Counted from the first letter of the stretch, positions 8,142 to 17,491 are shown. The stretch: 64,000 nucleotides of DNA from Bacillota bacterium (GCA_023417475.1 JAEZFP010000001.1:1-64000); one strand, 5' to 3'. The notes: generated from the sequence alone by a model not told the origin. Translations and numbers: made by a program.

Positions 8142-9143
8142 ATGAGAACGGCGGGAAAATACGTTTTCGGTCTGATTATGCTGGTAATCGCGGCCACGCT
8201 GCTTTTTGTCACGCTAAACCGCCCGCAAGCCGCCACCGGCGCCAAGCTGCAGCCGCAGGAGATCACCGGCAGCATTGAAGCGGAGGAGACCGATGTCAAT
8301 GTCAAAGTCCCGGGCCGGGTGGCCCAAGTGTTGGTGGACGAAGGCGATGCAGTGAAGGCCGGCCAAGTGATCGCCATCATGGAAGCGGATAATATCGAAG
8401 CCAAATCGCAGCTGGCTCACGCGGCGTTGGCGGCGGCCAACGCCCAGTATCAAAAGGCGAAGAACGGGGCCCGACCCCAGCAACAGGAGCAAGCCCGGGA
8501 GATGATGACCCAAGCCAAAGCCGGTTACGATCTGGCCCAAAGCACCTATAACCGGTTGGCGCAACTGTATCAAGAAGGGGTTTTGGCCCAACAGAAACTC
8601 GATGTGGCCGCCACCGAGCTCGAAGTGGCCCGGACCCGTTATAACGCGGCCAAAGAACAGTACAATCTGGTCAAGGAAGGCGCTCAAAAAGAGGATATCG
8701 AAGCGGCGGCGGCTTTGGTCCGCCAAGCGCAGGCCGCCTGTGACGAAGTCCAGACGTATCTGGACGACGCCAAAGTCAAAGCGCCGTTAAGCGGAACCGT
8801 CACAATGAAATCGGTCAGCAACGGCGAACTGCTCTCGACCGGCATGCCGTTGGTGACCATCAGCGATCTGCGGAACGTCCACATGGCGGTGAAGATCCGG
8901 GAGACCGCCCTCGACCAATTTCAGGTCGGTCAGACCGTCGCGGTACGGATCCCGGGGGTTCCGGGCCGCGTTTATCAAGGCAAGGTCACCTATATCGGAG
9001 CCAAACCGAGTTACGCCACCGAGCGCGCCTATCAGGAGAAAGGCGAGAAGGATATCGTCTCCTTCGGCGTCAAAATCAAACTCGCTAATTCCGACTTAAA
9101 GCTCCGGCCGGGGATGACCGCGGTGATCGCGTTGGCGCCTTAA
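8142..9143 (+). CDS. HlyD family membrane fusion protein
   Basis: Periplasmic adaptor of 333 residues. One N-terminal membrane anchor (about residues 8-25) is followed by a half-lipoyl segment (VNVKVPGRVAQVLVDEGDAVKAGQVIAIME), an alpha-helical hairpin rich in Gln and Ala (about 80-200), the second half-lipoyl (VKAPLSGTVTMKSVSNGELLSTG) and a beta-barrel. The layout matches YbhG-type adaptors that link an inner-membrane ABC-2 exporter to TolC. The ribosome site is TAAGGAGGAG. It lies 34 bases after tolC and 48 before the ATPase gene, in one operon. Confidence 0.93.
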   Translation: MRTAGKYVFGLIMLVIAATLLFVTLNRPQAATGAKLQPQEITGSIEAEETDVNVKVPGRVAQVLVDEGDAVKAGQVIAIMEADNIEAKSQLAHAALAAANAQYQKAKNGARPQQQEQAREMMTQAKAGYDLAQSTYNRLAQLYQEGVLAQQKLDVAATELEVARTRYNAAKEQYNLVKEGAQKEDIEAAAALVRQAQAACDEVQTYLDDAKVKAPLSGTVTMKSVSNGELLSTGMPLVTISDLRNVHMAVKIRETALDQFQVGQTVAVRIPGVPGRVYQGKVTYIGAKPSYATERAYQEKGEKDIVSFGVKIKLANSDLKLRPGMTAVIALAP

Positions 9144-9191
9144 ATTGACCCGCCGGGTTGCTGAAGAGTCTTAGGAAGAAGGGATTGCGCT

Positions 9192-9848
9192 TTGCAGAAT
9201 ATTTTAACGATCAATAACGCCGGTTGGCGCGGGAAACGGCGCGGCCAATGGCTGCTGGAGGGGATCAATCTGACCGTCGCCGCCGGAGAACGGGCAGCGG
9301 TGCTCGGCAAAAGCGGTTCCGGCAAAACGCTTTTGGCGGATTTGGCGGCCGGCCTGCAACGGCCCGCCCAGGGAAGCGTCACTCACCACGGCGCTGCGGC
9401 AATGGTCACGCAGGCGTTCAGCTGGTACGGCGACCTCACCGTCGCCGAAAACCTGGACTTTTGCTGTCTGATTCATGATCATGAGGACGACGGTTCCCGG
9501 ATCGAGCGGATTCTCGCCGCCACCGGTTTGACCGGATGGGAGCGGACCCGGACCGCCAAACTTCCCGCCGGCTACCGGACCATGTTGCAAGTGGCCTGCG
9601 CCTTGATGGGCCAACCCGATTTGGTGATTATGGACGATCCGAGCCAGCTCTTGGATAAGCAATTAAAGGTAAAACTGAGCGCCATCCTGGAGCAGTTGAG
9701 CCAGGCCGGCGCGGCGGTCCTCATCTGCACCGGCGATGAGGAGTTGGCCTTGCGGTGTGAGACCGTCTACCAGTTGACCGCCGGCCGGATCACCCGGCTC
9801 AATATCGTCGCCCCGACCGAAGGGGCAAAGGAGGCGGCCGCGCAATGA
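9192..9848 (+). CDS. ABC transporter ATP-binding protein with altered catalytic residues
   Basis: A 218-residue nucleotide-binding subunit for the exporter. Walker A is GKSGSGKT and the Q-loop is VTQ. The signature is LPAGY, related to the LPxG form seen in YbhF-type ATPases. Walker B reads LVIMDDPS, so the catalytic Glu is replaced by Asp, and the H-switch region reads ICTGDEE, with no histidine where most ABC proteins have STH. Both changes should weaken hydrolysis. The start is a TTG preceded by AGGAAGAAGGG. The stop overlaps the permease start as ATGA, so the two are translationally coupled. Confidence 0.88.
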   Translation: MQNILTINNAGWRGKRRGQWLLEGINLTVAAGERAAVLGKSGSGKTLLADLAAGLQRPAQGSVTHHGAAAMVTQAFSWYGDLTVAENLDFCCLIHDHEDDGSRIERILAATGLTGWERTRTAKLPAGYRTMLQVACALMGQPDLVIMDDPSQLLDKQLKVKLSAILEQLSQAGAAVLICTGDEELALRCETVYQLTAGRITRLNIVAPTEGAKEAAAQ

Positions 9849-11035
9849 GAACCATTCGCCATATTGTTGGGATCGTCCGGAAAGAACTGGCGCATATCCG
9901 CCGCGATAATATCCTATTGGGGATCGCGATTGTCTCTCCGATTTTAATGACGGTTTTATGCGGTTTTATCTATATTCAACAAAAAGTCACCCAATTGCCG
10001 GTGGTCATCTTCGACCAGGACCAATCGGAGGTCAGCCGGATGATCATCCGCGGCTTTAGCGACTCGGAACGGCTGGCGATCACCGGAACGGTCAATACCT
10101 ATGCCGAGATGGAGCGGGCGATCCAAAGCGACCAGGCGGTGATGGCCGTGGTGATTCCGCCCCGCCTGCAGGCGAACCTTAAAAATGTCCGTCCCACCGA
10201 AGTGGCGATCATCATCAATAGCTCCAATATTCTGACCATGAATACGGCGATGACCGCCGCCAACCAAGTGGTGGCCACCATTGGCGCCGGGGTGACTATG
10301 AAGGTGATGCAGGGCTTGGGTTTGAGTCAGCAACGGGCTTACCAGGCGGTGACCGCGTTGAGTTTCCGGACCCGGAACTGGTACAATCCCACCTTAAGTT
10401 ATCTTGTCTTTATGCTGGTCGGTTTGGCCGGGACCATTTTGCAACAGGTGACGTTTCTAGGAGTCTCGCTCGCCTTTATTAAGGAGAAGGAGCAAGGCGG
10501 CTGGCGGCACCTGGCTTTCTCGAAACTACGGGCCGGCGAATTGATCTGGGGTAAGTTTATAACCTATTTCCTCATCTATTTTTTCGACGCCGTAGTCATG
10601 TATTGGCTTTGTTTCGGCTATTTCAAAGCGCCGTTGCGCGGCGACCCATGGTTGTTGCTGTTGACGGTGGCGTTGTTCGTGGTGGTTTTGGTCGCCATGG
10701 GCATGGTCTTTTCGCTGATCACCAAAAATATGGTGCAAGCCGTGGAACTGTCGATGCTGGTCGCAGTGCCGTCGTTCCTGGTCTCCGGCTATACCTGGCC
10801 CTACCTTAGCATGCCGGCCGGGGTGCAATTTTTATCGCGGATTTTGCCGTTAAGTTATTTTGTGGAGGCGGTCCGGCTGATCTCGGTGATGGGCGCCGGT
10901 TGGGAGATTGTCTGGCCGTATTTGGCGACGCTGACAGTATTTGTCCTGATCTGCCTGCCGGCGGCGGTGATTTTGGTCAAACGTCAGCTCCTGCCGGGCC
11001 ACCGTTCGCGCCGGTTGGCGTCGGACACCCAATGA
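9845..11035 (+). CDS. ABC-2 type transporter permease
   Basis: A 396-residue inner-membrane subunit of the YbhS/YhhJ/DrrB kind. One N-terminal membrane helix (about residues 24-46) is followed by an extracytoplasmic domain of about 130 residues and then about five C-terminal helices (about 180-390), the ABC2_membrane_3 layout. It shares a 4-base ATGA overlap with the ATPase gene. With the TolC and HlyD proteins it completes a tripartite efflux pump. There is one permease gene and one ATPase gene, so a homodimer of each is likely. Confidence 0.9.
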   Translation: MRTIRHIVGIVRKELAHIRRDNILLGIAIVSPILMTVLCGFIYIQQKVTQLPVVIFDQDQSEVSRMIIRGFSDSERLAITGTVNTYAEMERAIQSDQAVMAVVIPPRLQANLKNVRPTEVAIIINSSNILTMNTAMTAANQVVATIGAGVTMKVMQGLGLSQQRAYQAVTALSFRTRNWYNPTLSYLVFMLVGLAGTILQQVTFLGVSLAFIKEKEQGGWRHLAFSKLRAGELIWGKFITYFLIYFFDAVVMYWLCFGYFKAPLRGDPWLLLLTVALFVVVLVAMGMVFSLITKNMVQAVELSMLVAVPSFLVSGYTWPYLSMPAGVQFLSRILPLSYFVEAVRLISVMGAGWEIVWPYLATLTVFVLICLPAAVILVKRQLLPGHRSRRLASDTQ

Positions 11036-11086
11036 CCCTTACGTAGGCAACCGGTTGGCAAGCGTGGCCTCTGTTTTAGCGAACGG

Positions 11087-12043
11087 TTAGCGCGAATTGG
11101 CGGGCCGGGTTGCGCCGGCGTCCCGGGGCAATTCGATTTCGTTGAAGTAGATTTGCCCTTGTTTGACAGTCATCGGCAGCGTGGTGACGGCCAACTGTTT
11201 CCGGTATTGCAAGGGGGTGATTCCGGAGATGCTTTTGAAGATCCGTCCGAAATGCGACTGGTTGCCGAAACCGACTTGACTGGCGATGGTGACGACACTG
11301 TCCTCCGAATCGCGTAAGCGTTTTTGGGCTTGGGTGACTCGTAAATTGCTCAAGTATTCGATAAATGTAAACCCGGTGATCTCTTTGAAGATCCGGCTCA
11401 GATAGTAGGGGCTGAAATGAAAATGTTTGGCGGTTCCTTCGAGGCTTAGGTGTTCGGCATAGTTTTGATTGACATATTGAACGACTTCCGAAATCCGGGC
11501 ATGCGTGTGGCTGACATGTTTCGGTTTGCCCAAAGGGTTTTCGGCGGCGCTGCGGGCCGCGTAAATCAACAGTTGCGTCAGGAGCAAACGCAAGGACGCT
11601 TCGAAATCAAAGGTTTTTTTGTGGCACTCCTCCAACAGTTGTTGAAAGATATTGTCAATGGCGTTTTGAAACAAGGGATTGAAACTGACGTAGTTGTATT
11701 TATCAAACAACAGGTCAAACGATTCCATGTCGTAGGCGCCGTTCAAGACAAACTCGCGGTTGAATTTGATCAGGATCCGTTCGTAATCGGGGTTGCCGGT
11801 GGTGTCCTGGGTGGTGTGGAGATCAAAGGGTTTAATAAAGACCACATTGCCTTTGGTCACATAATAATTGCGATCTTTGATGAAATACATCCGTTCGCCC
11901 GAGACCAGGTAGAAAATCTCGTAGTTGTTGTGAAAATGATGCCCTCCCATGCTGGCGGGGCCGGTGGAGAGGCGATGCGAAAGATAAAAGGTGCTTGACG
12001 GATTCAGATATTTTTGTATGGTACAATGGGCCAAGTGAATCAC
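11087..12043 (-). CDS. AraC family transcriptional regulator with cupin sensor
   Basis: A 318-residue regulator. The N-terminal half is a cupin-type sugar-binding domain (HHFHNNYEIFYLVSGERMY and FIKPFDLH), and the C-terminal half holds the two AraC helix-turn-helix motifs (LSLEGTAKHFHFSPYYLSRIFKEITG and DSVVTIASQVGFGNQSHFGRIFK). The N-terminal domain suggests response to a sugar. The start is uncertain: GTG at 12043 touches its GAAGG site, and TTG at 12034 is better spaced. It points towards the efflux operon and is not obviously linked to a target gene; a divergent LysE gene lies upstream. Confidence 0.9.
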   Translation of the reverse strand: MIHLAHCTIQKYLNPSSTFYLSHRLSTGPASMGGHHFHNNYEIFYLVSGERMYFIKDRNYYVTKGNVVFIKPFDLHTTQDTTGNPDYERILIKFNREFVLNGAYDMESFDLLFDKYNYVSFNPLFQNAIDNIFQQLLEECHKKTFDFEASLRLLLTQLLIYAARSAAENPLGKPKHVSHTHARISEVVQYVNQNYAEHLSLEGTAKHFHFSPYYLSRIFKEITGFTFIEYLSNLRVTQAQKRLRDSEDSVVTIASQVGFGNQSHFGRIFKSISGITPLQYRKQLAVTTLPMTVKQGQIYFNEIELPRDAGATRPANSR

Positions 12044-12337
12044 CGCCTTCGTTAAGAATAGAACAAAAAATACCGCGGAGACTTTCGATAGTTAAATTAT
12101 AAGATTCCGTGTTGTAACGGTATATAACAGTTTTGTCTTGCAACATGTTTTTTGTTCCATCTTTGCTCTAAACGGGCAGTTTTTTTATTGAATTGGTCCG
12201 TACAATTGTTAAAACATTACAAAACTTCTCCACCGGATTAAGGAGCGAGCGGTATTTCGTGGTATAATTTTGGTTACGGTTCACGGGCGTGGTTTGCAGC
12301 GAGGTCGGACTGCTAAATATTGCCTAAGGAGAAAATA

Positions 12338-12973
12338 ATGTTCCTGGAAGTATTTGTCGTGGGAGTATTGGCGGGGATCGCTCCGGGACCGGATTTTGCG
12401 GTGGTGATGCGGAATAGTCTTAGCTATGGCCGCCGTTCCGGACGATTAACCGCGTTTGGAATCGCGGTGGCGTTGGTGTTGCACGTTTGTTATACGGTAT
12501 TGGGGTTTGCGGTCCTGTTGCAGCGGAACGTAAACTTGTTCCAGCTGATCCAGGGGGCGGGAGCGATGTATCTGGTCTGGTTGGGGCTGCAGGCATTGCG
12601 ATCCGGGCCGGCGGGGGCCGAGAACGCGGCGGCGGATGAGGGTTTGGCGGGCGCGGGCCTGAAAGGCCGCGGCGAAAGTTTTCGGGACGGCTTTCTCTGT
12701 AACGCTCTGAATCCGAAAGCGCCGTTGTTTTTCTTAAGCGTCTTCCCGCAGTTTCTGACGAAAGAAACGCCGCAATGGCTGCAATGGGTTTACGGGTTGG
12801 AGATCGTGGTGGCGGTCGGCGGTTGGTTCGTCCTGCTGGCCTTGATCGGGTCAGCGGCTTGGTTTCGCCGGTTTTACCACCGAAACAAACATTGGTTTGA
12901 CCGGATCCTCGGCGGCGTGTTGCTCTGTTTCGCGATCCGGATTTTCGCGGCGATCGCCGGCTGGGGCGAATAA
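12338..12973 (+). CDS. LysE/RhtB family amino acid exporter
   Basis: A 211-residue membrane protein with about six helices. The N-terminus FVVGVLAGIAPGPDFAVVMRNSLSYGRRSG is the LysE family signature, including the conserved GPD. FRDGFLCNALNPKAPLFFLSVFPQF is the second conserved loop. The family exports basic or neutral amino acids or homoserine; the substrate cannot be told here. The ATG at 12338 follows AAGGAG, and a TTG 18 bases further up is not preferred. Confidence 0.9.
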   Translation: MFLEVFVVGVLAGIAPGPDFAVVMRNSLSYGRRSGRLTAFGIAVALVLHVCYTVLGFAVLLQRNVNLFQLIQGAGAMYLVWLGLQALRSGPAGAENAAADEGLAGAGLKGRGESFRDGFLCNALNPKAPLFFLSVFPQFLTKETPQWLQWVYGLEIVVAVGGWFVLLALIGSAAWFRRFYHRNKHWFDRILGGVLLCFAIRIFAAIAGWGE

Positions 12974-13056
12974 ACGGTTAACCTGCCGAAGACGGGACCG
13001 GCCGGAGTTGGGGATAATCTTCACGCGTCGATAAAGATGAGTCAGGAATTGGAACG

Positions 13057-13088
13057 GCCGGGCGCAATCAGCGCGCCCGGCTTTTTAA
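13057..13088 (+). terminator. Terminator after the LysE gene
   Basis: Stem gccgggcgc / gcgcccggc with a short loop, followed by five T residues. It overlaps the stop codon of the convergent chemoreceptor gene. Confidence 0.8.
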
Positions 13089-14758
13089 ATTTCAAACGCC
13101 GCGACCGACCGGTTGAGGTGTTCGGCGATGGTGGCGAGATTTTCGGCAAACGCGGTGACCTGTTCGGCGTTGGCGCTTTGCTCCTCGGCAGTGGCCGAAA
13201 CCTCCTCTGAACTGGCCATGCTTTGTTCGCTGATGGCGGCGATGGTGTGGACGGCGGCGATCGCGTGATCGTTCCGGTCGGCCATCGTCCGTGAAGATTT
13301 GGCGACGGCGTCGATTTGGGTCAGGTTTTGGGTTAAGACGTCGAAGATCTCATGAAAAATCACCGTGGTTTTGGCGGTCAGTTGCTGACGGGGAGCGGCT
13401 TGCGCCAGCTCTTGCCGCATCGCCCCAATCACCTGGCTAATGCGGTGGGTCATGTCTTTGGAGAGCGCGGCAATTTTCCCCGCGGCTTGTTTGGACTGTT
13501 CGGCCAATTTGCCGGTCTCCCCGGCAACCACTTCGAAGCCTTTGCCGTGTTCGCCGGCCCGGGCCGCTTCGATGGCGGCGTTTAAGGCCAATAAGGTGGT
13601 TTGTTCGGCGATGCCGGTGATCGCGACGGTAATTTCCCCAATCTCCGCCGAGGACTGATTTAATTCGTCAATCGCCCGGGCGACCGACTGGGTTGATTCG
13701 GCGATGGCGTTCATCTCCTGGGAGATGGCGGTGGTGGCTTGTTGGCCGGCTTGGGCCGACAGCGCCACTTGGTTTGAGGAGGTGGCGATACTGGCGGTGT
13801 CTTGAGAGACCTTGCGCACCAACTCCGAGAGATGTTCGATCGCGGTCACCGCTTCGGTGGTATGAGCGGCTTGATCAGTGGCGGCCCGGGCCATCTCCTC
13901 CATGGTGATCGCCACCTGGCCGGCGGATTGACTGCTTGACGCCGCGGCCATCCGCAGTTCTTTGCTGGCGGCGAACAACGCGGCCGCTTGTTGATTGATG
14001 CCGTTGACCAGTTGCCGCAGCCCGGCGATGGCCTGGTTTAAGCCGGCGGCCACGCCGCGGATTTCGATGCTGCCGGTCACCGGCACATCTTGAGTCAGGT
14101 CGCCGACCGAAAGGGCTTGGGCCGCCCGGAGCATGGCGCGTAACGGTTTGGAGATGGAACCGGCGACGATCAATCCCAGCGATAGCGCCACCACGAAACT
14201 GACCAACAACAGAACGGCCGAGACCAGCTTGGCGTTGGTGGAGAAGGAGGCGCTGTCGGAGATGGTCTTGATCGCGGTATTGCGAATGGCATTGGAGAGG
14301 GTGGTTAAGTCGCCCTCAATATAGTTCAAATTCAGGTCGAGCACTGGGTAATGATCCAAACTTACCGGAGCGGCCAATGTTTCCTTGACAATCGCGGCTT
14401 TTTCGGTGATCGCTTCGATCAAAGCCGGATCGGTCTCCTTGAGATACGCCACCCGGGCGACCAATTGGTCGACGACCGCGCCGGATAAGCTAAACAGGGC
14501 CGGATTGGCGAGACTGCCCGCGTAATTGCTGCGGATCTTCTGGAGGTCGACCAAGGCGCCGGAGATATTATATAAGTCGCGGCTGCTGCTGTCAAAGACC
14601 GCGCTGGAGATGTTATGCATGGTATCGACGGTCTGGATGCCCACCGCCGCCTGGATAATCAAAAAGACGGTCATCAGCCCGATCACCCATAAGATCTGTT
14701 GGAAGACTTTTTGTTTGCCGAGAAAGCGCGGTCCGGCGTTGCTGATTTTCCGCATCAT
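13085..14758 (-). CDS. Methyl-accepting chemotaxis protein
   Basis: A 557-residue transmembrane chemoreceptor. Membrane helices at about residues 22-44 and 178-203 flank an extracytoplasmic four-helix sensor domain of about 135 residues. A HAMP domain follows, then the coiled-coil signalling domain with the conserved tip EQTTLLALNAAIEAARAGEHGKGFEVVA (about 377-410), which contacts CheW and CheA. Two methionines open the gene; the ribosome site is GGAGGAGA. The tip continues GETGKLAEQS, where most receptors have a different, more charged sequence. No che genes are nearby. The ligand is unknown. Confidence 0.93.
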   Translation of the reverse strand: MMRKISNAGPRFLGKQKVFQQILWVIGLMTVFLIIQAAVGIQTVDTMHNISSAVFDSSSRDLYNISGALVDLQKIRSNYAGSLANPALFSLSGAVVDQLVARVAYLKETDPALIEAITEKAAIVKETLAAPVSLDHYPVLDLNLNYIEGDLTTLSNAIRNTAIKTISDSASFSTNAKLVSAVLLLVSFVVALSLGLIVAGSISKPLRAMLRAAQALSVGDLTQDVPVTGSIEIRGVAAGLNQAIAGLRQLVNGINQQAAALFAASKELRMAAASSSQSAGQVAITMEEMARAATDQAAHTTEAVTAIEHLSELVRKVSQDTASIATSSNQVALSAQAGQQATTAISQEMNAIAESTQSVARAIDELNQSSAEIGEITVAITGIAEQTTLLALNAAIEAARAGEHGKGFEVVAGETGKLAEQSKQAAGKIAALSKDMTHRISQVIGAMRQELAQAAPRQQLTAKTTVIFHEIFDVLTQNLTQIDAVAKSSRTMADRNDHAIAAVHTIAAISEQSMASSEEVSATAEEQSANAEQVTAFAENLATIAEHLNRSVAAFEI

Positions 14759-15024
14759 GGTTCTCCTCCGTGGGTGGCTGAGTTGGCACAGCCAAATGTC
14801 GCTACTATTAGGTTGATTCTAGTATTTAACAATACGTTTGTCAATTGTAGGGCAGGATTTTTCACAAAGAACTAACAATGCCCGTCCGCACTGGACCAAA
14901 TAAAGTTTGGATATATTGGACAGGAGACGGCAAAACCGCCGAAATTATGCATTTTTCCCATAGGCCCTTTTCATTGGGGACGGAATAGCATATTCCGAAT
15001 GAACATACGTTGAGGTGAAAAACA

Positions 15025-15363
15025 ATGTCCACAGATGGTCAGGATTTTATTCAATATATCATTCAGGCCGGCGACAACTTATGGACGGTAGCCGATCAGT
15101 ACGGGTCGTCGGTTGAAAATCTCATGGCTTTCAATCCCGGGGTTGATCCGTATAACCCCCAAGTCGGGCAAGGGATCTGGATCGATTCGCCCCAGTTGGA
15201 ACAGCGCGGTTTTCGTCGGGATGGCCGGGGCGACGGGCGAGGGTTTCGGCCGCCCTTTTACCCGCCTTATTTTCGGCCGTTTTTTCCGTTTCCGGCGCCG
15301 TATCCGTTTTATCCTTACCCGTATCCCTACCGGCCGTATCCGTACCCTTATTACCCATATTAA
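15025..15363 (+). CDS. LysM-domain protein with Tyr/Pro-rich tail (possible spore coat or cortex protein)
   Basis: A 112-residue protein in two parts. Residues about 8-55 form one LysM domain (YIIQAGDNLWTVADQYG, NPQVGQGIWI), which binds peptidoglycan. Residues 75-112 are almost entirely Pro, Tyr and Phe in short PYPFYP-type repeats. There is no signal peptide, which suits a protein deposited on the spore surface from the mother cell, like SafA. Tyr-rich tails are found in coat proteins that are cross-linked by oxidation; that role is inferred. The ribosome site is GAGGTG. The gene stands alone before a bidirectional terminator. Confidence 0.8.
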   Translation: MSTDGQDFIQYIIQAGDNLWTVADQYGSSVENLMAFNPGVDPYNPQVGQGIWIDSPQLEQRGFRRDGRGDGRGFRPPFYPPYFRPFFPFPAPYPFYPYPYPYRPYPYPYYPY

Positions 15364-15409
15364 ATTAACCGGCAGTAAAACCGATCGAATCGTTTGCTGA
15401 AAAGACTAA

Positions 15410-15446
15410 AAAACCCTCGCGCCGTTCATCGTAGCGCGAGGGTTTT
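15410..15446. terminator. Bidirectional terminator
   Basis: Perfect 13-bp stem aaaaccctcgcgc / gcgcgagggtttt between the converging LysM and phosphoglycerate mutase genes, with A and T runs suiting both directions. Confidence 0.88.
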
Positions 15447-15467
15447 CATTTCGTGGCGTCGTTTATT

Positions 15468-17105
15468 TCATTTAAACTTCAAAATCCCTTGCTCCCACAA
15501 CTCGGGCGCTTCGTAACCGAGCAGGTTGACGGTGGTGGCGGCGACGTTGGCCAAACCGTATTGGCCGGGGAGGATCTCGTAAGCGTCGCGGCGCTGATTG
15601 TCATAGAAGATGCAGGGAACCGGATTTAAAGTATGGCTGGTTTTGGCTTTGATCCGGCCGTCTTTGGTCAGGGCCGGGTGGCCTTTCTTGTCGAGCTCGA
15701 ACATTTCGTCGGCGTTGCCGTGGTCGGCGGTGATGATCGCCATGCCGCCCAATTCGTCAATGACCGGCAATAAACGCGCCAGACAGAGATCCACCGTTTC
15801 CACGGCGATCCGGGCCGCCAGATAGTTGCCGGTATGGCCGACCATGTCGCCATTGGGGTAGTTGATCCGGGCAAACTGATACTGACCGGTCCGCAATTGT
15901 TCAATCAGGCGGTCGGTGATCTCGGCCCCTTTCATCCACGGCCGTTGCTCGAAGGGGATCTGATCGGACGTGATCTCGATATAGGTCTCCAGCTTGTCGT
16001 CGAATTTGCCGCTGCGGTTGCCGTTCCAAAAATAAGTCACATGGCCGAATTTCTGAGTTTCGGAGATCGCCAGCTGGTTCAAGCCGGTTTTGGCCAGGTA
16101 TTCGCCCATGGTGTTGCGGATCGTGGGCGGGCTGACCAGATAGCGGTGGGGGATATGCAGATCCCCGTCGTATTCGAGCATCCCGGCGTAAACCACTTGG
16201 GGACGGCGTTTCCGGTCAAAGTAGGGGAAATCGGCGTCTTCAAAGGCTTTGCTGATCTCGATCGCCCGGTCGCCCCGGAAATTGAAGAAAATGACGCTGT
16301 CGCCGTCGCCGATCGCCCCGACCGGCTGACCGTTTTCAGCGATGACAAAGGCCGGCAGGTCCTGGTCGATCACCGGAGCTTCGTTCCGGAACGTTTCGAT
16401 GGCCTGATGGGCGGAGTCGAACTGCCGGCCTTCGGCCAAAACGTGGGTCTGCCAACCGGCTTCAACCATGCCCCAATTGGCGCCGTAACGGTCCATGGTG
16501 ATTTTCATCCGGCCGCCGCCGCTGGCGATCTTGACGTCAAAATCAGCGGAACGCAACTCGGACAGGAACCCTTCGAACGGGTCGACATACTCCAGCGCCG
16601 ACGTCTCGCCGACGTCGCGGCCGTCGAGCAGGATGTGAAGCCGGACCCGGCCGACCCCGTCCTGTTTGGCGCGGCGGATCAACGCCTTTAAGTGATCGAT
16701 ATGCGAATGGACGTTGCCGTCGGAAAAAAGTCCGATCAGGTGCAACGCCGAATGATTGGTCAGACAGTTGGCGGTCAAGGCTTTCCAGGTGTCGCTGGTA
16801 AAGATTTGGCCCGTCGCGATCGATTCGAAGACCAGTTTGGCGCCTTGGCTGTAAACCTGGCCCGCGCCCAACGCGTTATGGCCGACTTCGGAGTTGCCCA
16901 TGTCGTCGTCGCTTGGCAACCCAACCGCCGTCCCATGGGCGGTCAATTGGATATTGGGATATTCTTTGAACAACCGGTCGAGGGTCGGGGTGTAGCTCTG
17001 CAGCACCGCGTTGCCCTCGGGGTTGGCCGATAAACCGATTCCATCCATTACAATCGTCAGTACCGGCCCCTTATAACCTAAATTGTGGCTTGCTTTTTTT
17101 AACAT
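15468..17105 (-). CDS. gpmI: 2,3-bisphosphoglycerate-independent phosphoglycerate mutase
   Basis: Glycolytic enzyme interconverting 3- and 2-phosphoglycerate with two metal ions and a phosphoserine intermediate. MDGIGLS near the N-terminus and DDDMGNSEVGHNALGAG hold metal ligands and the nucleophile Ser72; ITADHGNADEM and GHTGNY carry C-terminal metal ligands. At 545 residues it is longer than the usual bacterial form of about 510, and motifs such as GAGQVYSQGAKLV and GGGRMKITMDRYGANW resemble the plant-type branch. The ATG at 17105 follows GGAGGAG; an in-frame ATG 13 codons upstream has no ribosome site. The gene is monocistronic, without the usual gapA-pgk-tpiA neighbours. Confidence 0.95.
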   Translation of the reverse strand: MLKKASHNLGYKGPVLTIVMDGIGLSANPEGNAVLQSYTPTLDRLFKEYPNIQLTAHGTAVGLPSDDDMGNSEVGHNALGAGQVYSQGAKLVFESIATGQIFTSDTWKALTANCLTNHSALHLIGLFSDGNVHSHIDHLKALIRRAKQDGVGRVRLHILLDGRDVGETSALEYVDPFEGFLSELRSADFDVKIASGGGRMKITMDRYGANWGMVEAGWQTHVLAEGRQFDSAHQAIETFRNEAPVIDQDLPAFVIAENGQPVGAIGDGDSVIFFNFRGDRAIEISKAFEDADFPYFDRKRRPQVVYAGMLEYDGDLHIPHRYLVSPPTIRNTMGEYLAKTGLNQLAISETQKFGHVTYFWNGNRSGKFDDKLETYIEITSDQIPFEQRPWMKGAEITDRLIEQLRTGQYQFARINYPNGDMVGHTGNYLAARIAVETVDLCLARLLPVIDELGGMAIITADHGNADEMFELDKKGHPALTKDGRIKAKTSHTLNPVPCIFYDNQRRDAYEILPGQYGLANVAATTVNLLGYEAPELWEQGILKFK

Positions 17106-17239
17106 CGTATCTCCTCCGCCGGATAGTAGATTCATTTTTAGCATACCCAGATTGGTTGAAGCAAGTTGCGGCGATCATCTCGTCAAATCGGTAACTTCGG
17201 CGTCGCCCTCCCGTTTCCCTGCCGTGATTCGGTTACGAA

Positions 17240-17491
17240 AAAGGAAAGATTTCCGCTCCCGGTTCCCGGCTACGCCATTCCGGGCTCCCAAGGCTCTTCC
17301 GGGGTTCCTTGATCTAACATTCCGGTACTCAAATGCTGTTCCAAGGTTGCTTGATTCAACATCCCGGTCCTTAAATGCTATTTTTTGGTACCAAAATACG
17401 ACATTTCTCTACCGCAAATGCGCTCCCGGGTTCCGGAATTTACAATTTCACTACCGGAATGGACGATCCGGGTGGTTGGGAGGAGGATCCG
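17240..17491 (+). repeat. 21-bp-period intergenic repeat array 2 (10 clear units, about 12 in all)
   Basis: Ten clear 21-bp units run from 17261 to 17470, each mostly starting GGT and ending ATTCC, CCC, TTT or CCG, with one more degenerate unit on each side. Units at 17303-17344 and 17345-17386 form a 42-bp pair (cttgat and aaatgct shared in register). It has the same orientation and the same pattern as array 1. It lies behind the start of gpmI, in a 700-base gap. The open frame running through it is a by-product of the three-fold period. Confidence 0.88.

Noticed and set aside
15834..16691. Long plus-strand frame opposite gpmI
   Set aside because: It mirrors the codon pattern of the strongly supported reverse-strand enzyme and has no recognisable domain.
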